A DNA stretch of 36,655 nucleotides from Gammaproteobacteria bacterium (GTDB lineage: Bacteria > Pseudomonadota > Gammaproteobacteria > Steroidobacterales > Steroidobacteraceae), in NCBI GenBank assembly GCA_025350055.1, contig JANXYK010000073.1:1-36655 (forward strand). The letters run 5' to 3'. Shown here piece by piece: positions 22,485 through 31,464 of the stretch. Under the pieces are notes generated by a model. The model had not been told where the DNA came from, did not search any database, and worked only from the letters and a program-made list of their open reading frames with translations. Each line of letters starts with the position of its first letter. Within the stretch, counting starts at the first letter, position 1. The position numbers and the translations under genes were made by a program.

Positions 22485-24293
22485 ATGAACAAGACATCCA
22501 CACTCCTGCTCTCCTCGCTCGCTGGCCTGCTGCTGTTTAGCGCGCCGCGACACGTAGCAGCCGACGAAGCCACTGCGTCCGCGCCCGCGCCAGTCGAAGC
22601 CGCTGCTGCGCCTTCGGTTGCAGCACCGCCGGCTGCGCCCACGACCGACGAGAAGGTCGCCGAAAAGGTGCATGCCAAGGTCAAGTCGCTGACCGAGAAG
22701 ATCGAAGACAAGCTGCACAAGAAGATCACCATCGCCGCCACGGCCAAGATGTCGGACCAGAGCTCTGACAAGGCGGATGCCGCCGATGAGGCTGACGCCG
22801 CCTCGCACCACCACCACAACGCCGTCGTCTCCATCGGGCACGACTCGCATCTGCCGGCCGACGGCCACGCGGATGCGGTCGTCTCGGTGCTCGGCTCTTC
22901 GACCAGTGAAGGCGAAGTCGACGATGCGGTCGTCTCCATCTTCGGCGATACCAGGGTGACAGGCCCAGTGGGTGATACCGCTGTTGCGGTGCTGGGCAAC
23001 ACCTACGTCGACAGCACCGTGAAAGGTCAAGTCGTTGCCGTGATGGGTGATGTCGAGCTGGGCCCGCATGCGGATGTCGCGGGCGACATCGTGGTCGTCG
23101 GCGGCACGCTCAAGCGCGATCCGGCGGCCGTCGTGCGCGGTGATGTGAACAACGTGGTGATGTTCGGGCCCGGTGGCCACCTCGAGTGGCTGCACCAGTG
23201 GGCGCAGCAGTGCCTGTATTACGGCCGCCCGCTGGCGCTGGCTCCGGGGTTGGGCTGGGCCTGGGGCGTCGCGCTGTGCTTCCTCGGCCTGTACCTGCTA
23301 TTCGCGCTGCTGTTCCCGAAGGCGGTCGAGCAGTGCACGCGCACGATGGAAGAGCAGCCCGGTCGCTCGGTGATTGCCGCGATACTGTCGGTATTCGCCA
23401 CACCGATCGTGTTCGTGCTGCTGTGCGTAACGGTGATCGGCATCGTGCTGGTGCCGTTCCTGGTGATGGGCCTGTTCCTGGCCGTGCTGTTCGGCAAGGC
23501 CGTGGTATTGGCCTGGATCGGACGACGCGTGCTCGCGATCGGTGGCGAAGGCCGCCAGCATCCGCCGGTGCTCGCGGTATTGATCGGCGGCATCGTAGTG
23601 CTGGCGCTGTACCTGGTGCCCTTCCTCGGCTTCGTGATCTACAAGGGCCTCGACATCCTGGGGTTGGGCATCGTGGTCTACACGCTGATCAGCAGCTCGC
23701 GCGCTGCCCGCGAAACGGCGGCCAAATACAAAGCCGCGAGCCTGCCCGGCGGTACGACCGCCGCAGGCGCTGGCGCGGCCGCCGCCGCCGCGTTCGAAGG
23801 CAGCGCGTCAACGTCCGCTGCAGCGCCCGGGGTCGATGCGGCGCCCGCCGCGCAGCCTGCGGCGCAGGCGGCACCCGCTCCCGCCATGCCCGTGGCCGAT
23901 GCCACGATGGAGCGCGCCGGCTTCTGGATCCGCACGGCCGCGCTGCTGCTCGATATCATCCTGATCGCGATCGTCGGTTCGCTGCTGCCCTTCGGCCATA
24001 GCGACAGCCACCACGTGAGCCTGCTGCTGCTCGCGCTCTACGGCGCGGTGATGTGGAAGTACAAGGGCACCACCATCGGCGGCGTCATCTGCCACCTGCG
24101 CGTGGTGCGGCTCGATGGTCGCGCCATCGACTGGCCGACCGCTGCGGTGCGCGCGCTCGGTTGCTTTCTGTCGCTGGCGGTCGCGGGCCTCGGGTTCCTG
24201 TGGGTGGTGTTCGATCCGGAACGCCAGTCATGGCACGACAAGATCGCCGGCACGGTGGTGGTGCGCGTACCCAAGGGCACGCCGCTGGTCTAG
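22485..24293 (+). CDS. Bactofilin-like repeat protein fused to membrane and RDD domains (module 2)
   Basis: This 602-residue protein combines unusual parts. There is a signal-like start (residues 1-26), an Ala/Pro linker, a charged helix (55-85), and a His-Asp-rich beta-repeat region at about 112-228 (AVVSVLGSST, AVVSIFGDTRVTG, AVAVLGNTYVDS, VVAVMGDVELG, IVVVGGTLKRD), which resembles bactofilin/polymer-forming repeats. Transmembrane helices follow at about 255-278, 295-348 and 362-402, then an Ala/Pro linker (420-470). An RDD domain fills 475-597, with Arg477, Asp490 and DPERQSWHDKIAGT. RDD proteins are membrane proteins of varied, often transport-related, role. Its stop shares CTAG (24290-24293) with the convergent GumN-like gene. 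Confidence 0.8.
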   Translation: MNKTSTLLLSSLAGLLLFSAPRHVAADEATASAPAPVEAAAAPSVAAPPAAPTTDEKVAEKVHAKVKSLTEKIEDKLHKKITIAATAKMSDQSSDKADAADEADAASHHHHNAVVSIGHDSHLPADGHADAVVSVLGSSTSEGEVDDAVVSIFGDTRVTGPVGDTAVAVLGNTYVDSTVKGQVVAVMGDVELGPHADVAGDIVVVGGTLKRDPAAVVRGDVNNVVMFGPGGHLEWLHQWAQQCLYYGRPLALAPGLGWAWGVALCFLGLYLLFALLFPKAVEQCTRTMEEQPGRSVIAAILSVFATPIVFVLLCVTVIGIVLVPFLVMGLFLAVLFGKAVVLAWIGRRVLAIGGEGRQHPPVLAVLIGGIVVLALYLVPFLGFVIYKGLDILGLGIVVYTLISSSRAARETAAKYKAASLPGGTTAAGAGAAAAAAFEGSASTSAAAPGVDAAPAAQPAAQAAPAPAMPVADATMERAGFWIRTAALLLDIILIAIVGSLLPFGHSDSHHVSLLLLALYGAVMWKYKGTTIGGVICHLRVVRLDGRAIDWPTAAVRALGCFLSLAVAGLGFLWVVFDPERQSWHDKIAGTVVVRVPKGTPLV

Positions 24294-25180
24294 TGCTGCT
24301 CGACGCTGTAGCCGCGCTCGCGCAGCAGCGCTACCAGGCCGTCCTTGCCCACCAGGTGCAGCGCGCCGACCACGACCAGGTAATCCTGCGTGCCGTTCAG
24401 CAGCGGCTCCAGGATCTGGAGCCAGCGGCGATTGCGCTCGGTGGTCAGGGTGCGAAACAGCTCGGGGAAATCCTCGAACCCTTCGCCCAGCAGTCGCTCC
24501 AGCGTGCGCGTGTCGCCGCTCTGCCAGGCCGCGACCATGTCCTTGAGTTCGCCGGCGGCGCGATCGTGTTCGTCGAGCGTGTAGCGCAGGTAGTGCTGCT
24601 GCTGCGCGAGCGACAGATGCGCGAACAGCCCGAGCTGCTCATCCACGGTTTCAAGCCCGATGATGCGCTTGTGATCGGCGGCGGCGCGCTGCGCGAACTG
24701 CTGATCCACTCCCGCTGCGGTCTCGTAACCGAGGCGCGCCATCTGCGCCTGGTCGAGCATCAGGGCCGCCATCCAGGGCTGCAGGTGCTCGAGCAGTGCG
24801 GCGTCAAGCCCATCCGCGCGCGCCTGCGTGGCGAAGCGGGCGTACAGCGCGGGCCCCAGCACTTGTTCGAGCGTCTGGTCCTGCGGCAAGGCACCGAGCG
24901 TTGCCATCGACAGCATCATGTCTTCAGGCTTCACGGAGTTGAGGTCCAGTTCCATCACCAGTGCCGTGGCATGCGCATAGGCCTGCAGCGCCTCGGCAGG
25001 CAGCTGGCTGTCATCGGGCTTGAGCACGTGCACTGAACCGAGCAGGACCAGCTGGTTGCCGTGGCCCTTTACCACCCAGAGCGAATGATGGGCGCCATCG
25101 GCCCACGCCGCGCTGGCGGCCGCGATGGCCAGCAGGCATGGCAGCACGCGTGAGCGCAGCTGACGCTTGATGCGGGTCAC
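24290..25180 (-). CDS. TraB/GumN family protein
   Basis: The 296-residue protein has a signal peptide (LRSRVLPCLLAIAAASAAWA) and the TraB/GumN pattern: WVVKGHGNQLVLLGSVHVL with the GSVH motif near residue 45, an acidic ALVMELDLNSVKPEDM, GLETVDEQLGLF, and a C-terminal YLVVVGALHLVGKDGLVALL with the second conserved His. Family members are proposed metalloproteases related to Tiki, but most bacterial ones are uncharacterised. I chose GTG at 25180 because it lies 13 bases after the tyrS stop and begins just before the signal peptide; the open frame further upstream overlaps tyrS. Probably cotranscribed with tyrS. Confidence 0.8.
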   Translation of the reverse strand: MTRIKRQLRSRVLPCLLAIAAASAAWADGAHHSLWVVKGHGNQLVLLGSVHVLKPDDSQLPAEALQAYAHATALVMELDLNSVKPEDMMLSMATLGALPQDQTLEQVLGPALYARFATQARADGLDAALLEHLQPWMAALMLDQAQMARLGYETAAGVDQQFAQRAAADHKRIIGLETVDEQLGLFAHLSLAQQQHYLRYTLDEHDRAAGELKDMVAAWQSGDTRTLERLLGEGFEDFPELFRTLTTERNRRWLQILEPLLNGTQDYLVVVGALHLVGKDGLVALLRERGYSVEQH

Positions 25181-25193
25181 GGCCGACTCGCGG

Positions 25194-26441
25194 CTATTGC
25201 ACTCGAAGCAGCACATGTTTCTTCTTGCCCACCGACAGCTTGATCGCCTCGTCGCAAAGATCGGCAAGCGTGAGCGGCCGCTCGACCTGCAGTACCACGT
25301 TGTTGACCTTGAGCGCCTGTGCGGCGAGGTGCCGGCGCGCCTCGCCCTTGGAACTCACCAGCTTCGCGGCCAGGAAGGCCTCGAACAGCGGATAACCCTG
25401 CGCCAGCGTGGTGCGCGGCACCTCGAATTGCGGCAATCCTGCGTCGGCCGCGCCTTCATCGAAGGTGCGCCGCGCGGTTTCGGCTGCGGCCGCGGCCGCC
25501 TCGCTGCCGTGGATCCAGGCCGTGGCCTCGGTGGCCAGCACTTTCTTGGCCTCGTTGATCTCGGCGCCACCCAATGCCGCAAGCCGCGCCACCTCGCTCA
25601 TCGGCAGGCGCGTGAAGCGCGCCAGGAGCGTCGCCACGTCGGCATCCTCGACATTGCGCCAGTACTGCCAGTAGTCGTAGGCGCTGCACAGATCGGCGTT
25701 GAGCCACACAGCGCCGTGCTCGGTCTTGCCCATCTTGCGGCCGGAAGCAGTGGTCAGGAGCGGCGTGGTGAGACCGAAGGCCTCGACGCCATCCTTGCGC
25801 CGGCACAGCTCCACGCCATTGACGATGTTGCCCCACTGGTCGGAACCGCCCATCTGCAGGCGGCAACCGTAGCGCCGGTAGAGCGCGTGGAAATCGTAGG
25901 CCTGCATCAGCATGTAGTTGAATTCGAGGAAGGTCATCGGGCTCTCGCGCTCGAGCCGCAGCTTCACGCTGTCGAAGGTGAGCATGCGATTGATCGTAAA
26001 CAGGGTGCCGTAGTCGCGCAGGAACTCGACGTAGCCCAGCTTCGCGAGCCATTCGTCGTTGTCGGCCATGATGGCATCACGCGCGCCACTGCCAAAATGC
26101 AGGAACTTCGCAAACACGCCCTTGATCGAATCGAGGTTGGCGCGGATCTCGGCATCCGAGAGCAGCGTGCGCTGTGCATCCTTGCCCGAAGGATCGCCCA
26201 CCTTGGTGGTGCCACCGCCCATCAGCGCGATCGGCCGGTGGCCAGTCTGCTGCAGCCAGTAGAGCATCATGATCTGGATCAGGCTGCCGATGTGGAGCGA
26301 GCGCGCCGTGGCATCAAAGCCGATGTAGCCGGTGACGATCTCGCGCGCCGCGAGCGCATCGAGTGCGGCCAGGTCGGTGCCCTGGTGGATGAAGCCGCGC
26401 TCGTCGAGCACGCGCAGGAATTCGGACTTGTAGTTCGGCAT
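25194..26441 (-). CDS. tyrS: Tyrosyl-tRNA synthetase
   Basis: TyrS charges tRNA-Tyr. The 415-residue protein has the class I HIGH-type motif LHIGS (49-53), the tyrosine-binding GGSDQWGN (198-205), the KMSKS-type motif KMGKT (236-240), and a C-terminal S4 RNA-binding domain at about 345-405 (LVSSKGEARRHLAAQALKVN). Other typical segments are GYIGFDATARSLHIG and NYMLMQAYDF. Length and motifs fit the TyrRS subgroup with KMGKT. The ATG at 26441 follows the DUF3857 stop by 73 bases. The frame is intact and carries no sign of transfer. Confidence 0.97.
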   Translation of the reverse strand: MPNYKSEFLRVLDERGFIHQGTDLAALDALAAREIVTGYIGFDATARSLHIGSLIQIMMLYWLQQTGHRPIALMGGGTTKVGDPSGKDAQRTLLSDAEIRANLDSIKGVFAKFLHFGSGARDAIMADNDEWLAKLGYVEFLRDYGTLFTINRMLTFDSVKLRLERESPMTFLEFNYMLMQAYDFHALYRRYGCRLQMGGSDQWGNIVNGVELCRRKDGVEAFGLTTPLLTTASGRKMGKTEHGAVWLNADLCSAYDYWQYWRNVEDADVATLLARFTRLPMSEVARLAALGGAEINEAKKVLATEATAWIHGSEAAAAAAETARRTFDEGAADAGLPQFEVPRTTLAQGYPLFEAFLAAKLVSSKGEARRHLAAQALKVNNVVLQVERPLTLADLCDEAIKLSVGKKKHVLLRVQ

Positions 26442-26494
26442 GAATCAGTGCTGGCAATGGCTGGACGCTCAGCGCCCGCGAACCGCTAATGCTA

Positions 26495-26519
26495 GCAGTT
26501 TCAGGCTGGCAGTTTCAGG
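26495..26519. repeat. Short direct repeat at the 3' end of the DUF3857 gene
   Basis: GCAGTTTCAGG occurs at 26495-26505 and 26509-26519. The stop codon of the DUF3857 gene (26515-26517) lies in the second copy. It looks like a small local duplication. Confidence 0.6.
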
Positions 26520-28527
26520 TGCCCGCGGGCTTGAGGATCGCCAGCTGCCGCTCGTCGTCGGAGATCACGCGATACAGTTCCTTGAGCTTGCCCACTTTTT
26601 CGATCGGCACGTGCAGCTGCCTGATCTCGAAGCTGCGACTGTAATGCAGCACGTGGTCCTTGACCGTGGTGCTGCTCTGGTAATTGGCGAAGCCGTAGTC
26701 GGCGTTGACCGCCGGGGGCAGGTCGTCCGGCTCGTAGCCCGCGGGCAAGGCGATATCGAACTCCGAGGTATCGCGGCGAGGGCCTTCGAATTCTACCGCG
26801 TAGCGGCGCGGCTCGTCGGTCTCGAGCAGGCCGCTCGATTCGCTGCCCAGGATGCGCGGACGCACCATCATCAGGCCGCCGGTGATCTTGGCGTAGTTCT
26901 CGACTTCCAGCGAATAGTTCCACTCGAAGGGTCGTTTGGTGTCCTGCAGGTTGGCGATCGTGGCCTTGAGGATGCGGTAGGTCGACAGCGAGGCCGCCGC
27001 CACTTCTTCCACGGGCTTGATGCGATCGGTATCCAGTGTGGTCGAGCGCAGCAGGTAACGTTGCTCCCATGCCAGATCGCCGATGCGCGATTCATGCACA
27101 TCGCCGCGCAGCACGCCTTTGGCATCGAGGCTCATCTTCGCGACGCGCTGCAGGCCGTTGGCGGCACTGCTCAGCTGCGGCAGCTCGATCAGCTCGCCGC
27201 CCTCGGCGCCGGTCAGCAGCCCGACATTGGCCTGCAGCGCTCCGCCCAGGCTTCCGAAGGGCGTCAGGTGATCGGTCGGATCGAAGAACAGCAGCCGCCC
27301 GTACTTCGGATGTTTCACGACGGCTAGCAACGAAGGATCCTGCATGTCAGCCGGCAGCACCACGGCCAGCATCATGTGATTGAATCCGAAATACGGCGGC
27401 GTGCTCGCGCTGATCGAGCCGCGCGTAGAGTTGATCACCACCAGGCTGGACTCGATACCGATCTGCTTGAGCATGGTGCTGAGCAGGGTCGACTTGTCCT
27501 TGCAGTCACCAAAGCGATTGCTGAACACGTCGCCCGCGGGATGAGGCTGATGCCCCCCGATGCCCAGATGTATGGCGACGTAACGCACGTCGTTCTGCAC
27601 AAAAGACGCCAGCGCACGCATCTTGCCCAGCATCGTAGGTTCGGCGGCCGTCAGGGCAGTGACCCTCTCCTGGATCGCAGGCGTAGCCGTACGCCGCTCG
27701 CGCGCCAGGTTGTAGTACCACGCGCCCATGTCGCTCCAGCTGCGCACGCCCGGGGTCTGCGACGCAGGCGGAAACAGCGCGAGCGCCATGCTGCGGGCGA
27801 TGCCTTCCCAGGGTGGCATGGCGCGCTCCGGCCGGATGGCATCGACGTTGGTCACGGTCCAGGTCCAGCGACCCGGGCCAGCGGCCACCGGCGGCAGCGG
27901 CTCGCCGTTGACCCATACGGCGCGATAGTCCCAGCCTGGCGGCAGCTGCAACGTGTAGTGGGCTTCGCGTACCGGCTCGGTACCCTGGAAGTCCCAGCTA
28001 TAGCTGGCCAGGTAGGGTCGCTCTTCCTGTTCGAGCTCGTAACCCACGATGTTGCCGGGCCGCGCCGCCGGCAACATCAGCAGCTTGGTCTGCACATCGG
28101 TCAGCAGGATGCTTTCATCGACGCCGTAGACCGAGGATTCCACCGCGCTCTTCTCCTTGACCTCGTAGACCTTGCCATCCGCGGGAATGGTCCAGCCGTG
28201 TATGGCGCTGATGCGGCTCTGCGCATCGAACTGCACGCGCACCAGTCCCAGCGACCCGCCGTCGGGCCGCAGGATCCGGTAGGCCCGGCGCTCGAATTCC
28301 TTGATGCGGCCATCCGGCTGCACCGTGAGCACATTCTCGCGATACAGCTCGACGCCGTCGGTCTTCTCATCGTGCGGTGGCAGCGGCGCGTTCACCTGCG
28401 CGCGCAGCCACTCGGGCGCGTCAGCCGCGGCACCCCTGGTCGCTGCTGCCATCAGCAGCCACAGGCCGAGCCAGGCGCTAGCTCTTGGGCTTGGGCGCTG
28501 CGCGCGTAAGTACAATCTGCTCTTCAT
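26515..28527 (-). CDS. DUF3857/transglutaminase-like protein with intact triad
   Basis: The 670-residue protein has a signal peptide (AWLGLWLLMAAATRGAAA), an N-terminal DUF3857 beta domain (about 50-255), and a transglutaminase-like core with Cys342 in FGDCKDKSTLL, His384 in FNHMMLAV and Asp416 in LFFDPTD, the expected Cys-His-Asp triad. The C-terminal 220 residues are beta-rich. Such proteins are periplasmic and their reaction (protease, transglutaminase or amidase) is usually unproven. The ATG at 28527 has GAGG 7 bases upstream. The 5' end overlaps the preceding paralogue by 50 bases, which indicates coupled translation. Compare the next entry, whose Cys is lost. Confidence 0.85.
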   Translation of the reverse strand: MKSRLYLRAQRPSPRASAWLGLWLLMAAATRGAAADAPEWLRAQVNAPLPPHDEKTDGVELYRENVLTVQPDGRIKEFERRAYRILRPDGGSLGLVRVQFDAQSRISAIHGWTIPADGKVYEVKEKSAVESSVYGVDESILLTDVQTKLLMLPAARPGNIVGYELEQEERPYLASYSWDFQGTEPVREAHYTLQLPPGWDYRAVWVNGEPLPPVAAGPGRWTWTVTNVDAIRPERAMPPWEGIARSMALALFPPASQTPGVRSWSDMGAWYYNLARERRTATPAIQERVTALTAAEPTMLGKMRALASFVQNDVRYVAIHLGIGGHQPHPAGDVFSNRFGDCKDKSTLLSTMLKQIGIESSLVVINSTRGSISASTPPYFGFNHMMLAVVLPADMQDPSLLAVVKHPKYGRLLFFDPTDHLTPFGSLGGALQANVGLLTGAEGGELIELPQLSSAANGLQRVAKMSLDAKGVLRGDVHESRIGDLAWEQRYLLRSTTLDTDRIKPVEEVAAASLSTYRILKATIANLQDTKRPFEWNYSLEVENYAKITGGLMMVRPRILGSESSGLLETDEPRRYAVEFEGPRRDTSEFDIALPAGYEPDDLPPAVNADYGFANYQSSTTVKDHVLHYSRSFEIRQLHVPIEKVGKLKELYRVISDDERQLAILKPAGT

Positions 28528-30442
28528 CACCCGCCCTCACCGCCTGGAAAAAATCGCGCACCTGGTCGTAGAACTTGGTCTGCACCACAGTGAGATGCAG
28601 CTGCACCGACCGCTTGATGTGCAGCATCTGCCCATTGCCCTCGGTCACGAGGGTGTAGATCAGCGCTTTCTTGTCGACGTTCTTGGCCGCCGGCACGCTG
28701 CTGACCTGCCATCCGGGGGGCAGTTCTATGCTGATGTCATCCTGGTCCAGGTACGGGAAATAAAAGTACAGCGGGTGCACGCGCGTGGCATGCACGAATC
28801 TCGATTTGTCGGAATTGGCGAACAGGCCTGGCGCCATCAGCACCCGCTTGCCGGCGGAATCCCCCCAGCCTGGCACCTCGAGATCGAACTCGGCCACCAG
28901 CGTGGTCGATGAACTGCTCCAGTCGGGTTCGTTGCCGAGCTTTACAGTGATGCCCACGGGCACGAAGCCCTTGACGTCGTCTTCGAGGAAATTGCGGCGC
29001 GCAGTGGCATCGTCATCGCGCTCCTCGAGTCGCCGCCACAAGGCCTGCAGCCCCGTGTAGGTGACGGTCAGCTTGCCCTGCAGCGTGCCATGCTCATTGA
29101 GCTTCAGCACCGCGTGGCGATCGATGCGCGACTCGGGCGGCGGCGGCAAGGGCGTGGTGACCCACTCGCCACCATCCTTGTGCAGGCGCAGGCCCTGCAC
29201 CGCGGTCTCGTACCAGGGCAGCATGCCGTAGGGCGTGAAGGCTGCGCCCGGATCCACGTAGATCTCCTTGTCAGGCAGCTTCACCACCACCACGTTGGTG
29301 TTGAGCTCGTTGGGGTTCATGAGGCTGCGATCGAAGAAGTAGCGATCGCGTGTCGGGATCAGCACCGCATCAGCCGAAAAACCCGCGGTGCGCGCCAGCG
29401 CCAGGAACAGCCAGGTGACCTGCAGGCCATCGCCGTAGCCGCGCTTCCAGACATCGTCCACATCGTGCACGGGCTTGAGCTTCTCGCGCTTGATCTCCTC
29501 TTCGGTCTTCTGGCGTTCGAAAGACACATTGCGGATCTGCTGGCAGCGATCGTAGATCTTGTGCAACTTCTGCTCGTTGCTGTCACCCGGCTGCACGATC
29601 TGCGCCAGCGCCTGCTCCATGCTGCGCCGCTGGTCGACGAAATCCTCGACCTTGCGGTACATGCGCTTCGCGTATTTCTTCCAGTAGACGTCGGGATCCT
29701 TTTCCAGGTCATCCTCGCTGCTGTAGTTGAAATCGACCCGCATGCGCAGCTGGTTGTCCGGCGGCATGTCATCCTCGATCGGAAAGGCCGGTATGTCGTG
29801 CGCGTCGAGGCGGATCCTGCCGTAGGTCTCCTTGGGTGCCGCGGTGTCCGGCGGCAGTCCGCGTGGCCAGCTCCAGGTGAGTGCGAAATCGCGCGAGGGA
29901 TTCAGCGAGAACTTCGCCTGGCGCGTGTACAGCTCCTGGCTGAGGATCCAGTGCGAATCGAACACGTAGCCGGTTTCTAGATAGTGGTGGTAGCGATATT
30001 CGATGATGCTGCCGACCTGCACATCCGGCAGCGCCAGGGTCTTGGCCAGGTATTTCACGCCGCGGCCCTTGACGATGGTCTTCTCGAGGACCTGACCATC
30101 GAACTTCAGGATCGTGCCATCCGGACGGATGGTGCGCGCCTGCACGTTGTTGACCGCCTCGCGCGACTTCTCGAAGCGAATCTCGAGGTTGGCGTACTTG
30201 CGCCCTTCCTCGCTCAGGATCTTGATGCGCTCGTAGACCATCTCCATCGGCGAGGTGTCGTCGCGATCGACCTGTCGATACAGATAGATCGCCGCCGCGC
30301 CGGGCGCCTTGGGCTCGCTGGTCATCTTCAGGTCTTCGGGCGCAATGGGTTGCCAGTCATCGGCAAACGCTGGCATTGCAATGCCAGCCAACATCAGCGA
30401 TGGCAGTACCCACAGCCATACCGCGCGCAGCGCATGACGCAC
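28478..30442 (-). CDS. DUF3857/transglutaminase-like paralogue lacking the catalytic Cys
   Basis: From the GTG at 30442 this is 654 residues (GGGGG 6 bases upstream; a TTG at 30448 is too close to it). It has a signal peptide (LWVLPSLMLAGIAMPAFA), a DUF3857 domain (about 35-260: VNNVQARTIRPDGTILKFDG) and a transglutaminase-like core. Where the neighbour has FGDCKDK, this protein has YGDGLQV, with Gly339 in place of the Cys; the His position reads LNTNVVVV. The Asp is kept (IYVDPGA). It is therefore probably not an active Cys enzyme and may bind ligand or partner with the downstream protein. The frame is intact with no sign of decay. Confidence 0.82.
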   Translation of the reverse strand: MRHALRAVWLWVLPSLMLAGIAMPAFADDWQPIAPEDLKMTSEPKAPGAAAIYLYRQVDRDDTSPMEMVYERIKILSEEGRKYANLEIRFEKSREAVNNVQARTIRPDGTILKFDGQVLEKTIVKGRGVKYLAKTLALPDVQVGSIIEYRYHHYLETGYVFDSHWILSQELYTRQAKFSLNPSRDFALTWSWPRGLPPDTAAPKETYGRIRLDAHDIPAFPIEDDMPPDNQLRMRVDFNYSSEDDLEKDPDVYWKKYAKRMYRKVEDFVDQRRSMEQALAQIVQPGDSNEQKLHKIYDRCQQIRNVSFERQKTEEEIKREKLKPVHDVDDVWKRGYGDGLQVTWLFLALARTAGFSADAVLIPTRDRYFFDRSLMNPNELNTNVVVVKLPDKEIYVDPGAAFTPYGMLPWYETAVQGLRLHKDGGEWVTTPLPPPPESRIDRHAVLKLNEHGTLQGKLTVTYTGLQALWRRLEERDDDATARRNFLEDDVKGFVPVGITVKLGNEPDWSSSSTTLVAEFDLEVPGWGDSAGKRVLMAPGLFANSDKSRFVHATRVHPLYFYFPYLDQDDISIELPPGWQVSSVPAAKNVDKKALIYTLVTEGNGQMLHIKRSVQLHLTVVQTKFYDQVRDFFQAVRAGDEEQIVLTRAAPKPKS

Positions 30443-30487
30443 TATCAACCCCCGATCAGTTCAATCCCTGAACCCAGCCCCCGCGCC

Positions 30488-30493
30488 ATTATA
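30488..30493 (-). promoter_or_regulatory. Consensus -10 element for the DUF3857 pair
   Basis: On the minus strand the sequence TGCATATAATGG contains a perfect TATAAT (30493-30488). No good -35 hexamer lies 16-18 bases upstream, only the AT-rich TATAAAAG. The predicted start near 30481 gives a leader of about 38 bases before the GTG at 30442. Confidence 0.5.
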
Positions 30494-30541
30494 TGCACGC
30501 GGCAATGACCTTTTATAGCGTGGCAGGAAGCGAGAGAGTCA

Positions 30542-31450
30542 TTAAGGACGGCGCCACATCAGCAGCACCACACCGCTCAGCACGATGCCCACCGACAGCC
30601 ATTCGAAGCGCGTCACCAGCTCGCCGCCGAGCGTGACGCCGAGCACCAGGGCGACCACGGGATTCACATAGGTGTAGCTGACTGCGATCGAGGGCGAGGT
30701 GCGCTCGAGCAGCAGCATGTAGGCGGTATAGCTGATCAGCGAGCCGGCGAAGGCGACATAAGCCCAGGAGGCCACGGCGATCGGCTGCGGTGGCCAGCTC
30801 GGCTTTTCGCCCAGCAACCACGAGGCGATCAGCAGCATGGCGCCACCCATGAGCATCTGGCTGGCGTGCCCCATGAAGCCCGGGGCAACCCGCAGGCGCG
30901 CGCCGCCCGGCAGCCCATGCACCGACCAGACGCTGCCCAGCACCCAGCCGACGCAGGCGCCGCTGATGGATAGCAACCCCGTCAGCGAGGCGCTGAAGCC
31001 CTGGCCTTGCGTCATCATCACGATGCCGCACAGGCCGATGATGACGCCGATCAATTGCCGCCATGCCGGCCGCACGCCGTAGGGTAATTCGCCCAGCACG
31101 ACCATGGCTGGCACGATGGCGGTGAAAGCCACGACCAGGCCCGAGCTGACACTGGTCTCCGCAAGTGCCGTGAGACCATAACCCGCGCCCAGCATCAGGC
31201 AGCCCAGCAGCGCGCCGCCGGCCCATTCCATGCGCGCGGGCCAGTCCGCGCCGCGCGCGCGCGCCACGATCGCGAGCAGCGCGCCCGCGGCCATGAACTG
31301 CGTGCCTATCTGGTAGAAGGGCGGGAAGCTCGCCAGCGCCCACTTGATCGCCAGGAACATCGTGCCCCAGATGAACCAGGTGGCGCCGAGGCAGACGATC
31401 ACCAGCGGTGACCAGGCGGTAGCGGCGGTAGTGGGGGCAGTGGTGTTCAC
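30542..31450 (-). CDS. EamA/DMT family transporter (second)
   Basis: From the GTG at 31450 the protein has 302 residues and ten predicted transmembrane helices in two EamA repeats: LVIVCLGATWFIWGTMFLAI with the family TWG/FIWGT motif at the first helix, TSVSSGLVVAFTAIVPAMVV, and in the second half YTAYMLLLERTSPSIAVSYT with VNPVVALVLGVTLGGE. That last motif is typical of the YedA/RhtA-like exporter group. Substrate unknown. The start lies 14 bases after the cupin stop; the frame is open upstream into the cupin gene, but the hydrophobic domain begins here. It is likely the last gene of the GT-cupin-transporter operon. Confidence 0.83.
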   Translation of the reverse strand: MNTTAPTTAATAWSPLVIVCLGATWFIWGTMFLAIKWALASFPPFYQIGTQFMAAGALLAIVARARGADWPARMEWAGGALLGCLMLGAGYGLTALAETSVSSGLVVAFTAIVPAMVVLGELPYGVRPAWRQLIGVIIGLCGIVMMTQGQGFSASLTGLLSISGACVGWVLGSVWSVHGLPGGARLRVAPGFMGHASQMLMGGAMLLIASWLLGEKPSWPPQPIAVASWAYVAFAGSLISYTAYMLLLERTSPSIAVSYTYVNPVVALVLGVTLGGELVTRFEWLSVGIVLSGVVLLMWRRP

Positions 31451-31464
31451 GTCGGCGCGCCGTC

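Noticed and set aside
25167-26489. 440-residue plus-strand open frame
   Set aside because: It lies antisense to tyrS, whose motifs are clear. Composition is His/Arg/Gln-rich without family motifs, a high-GC shadow.
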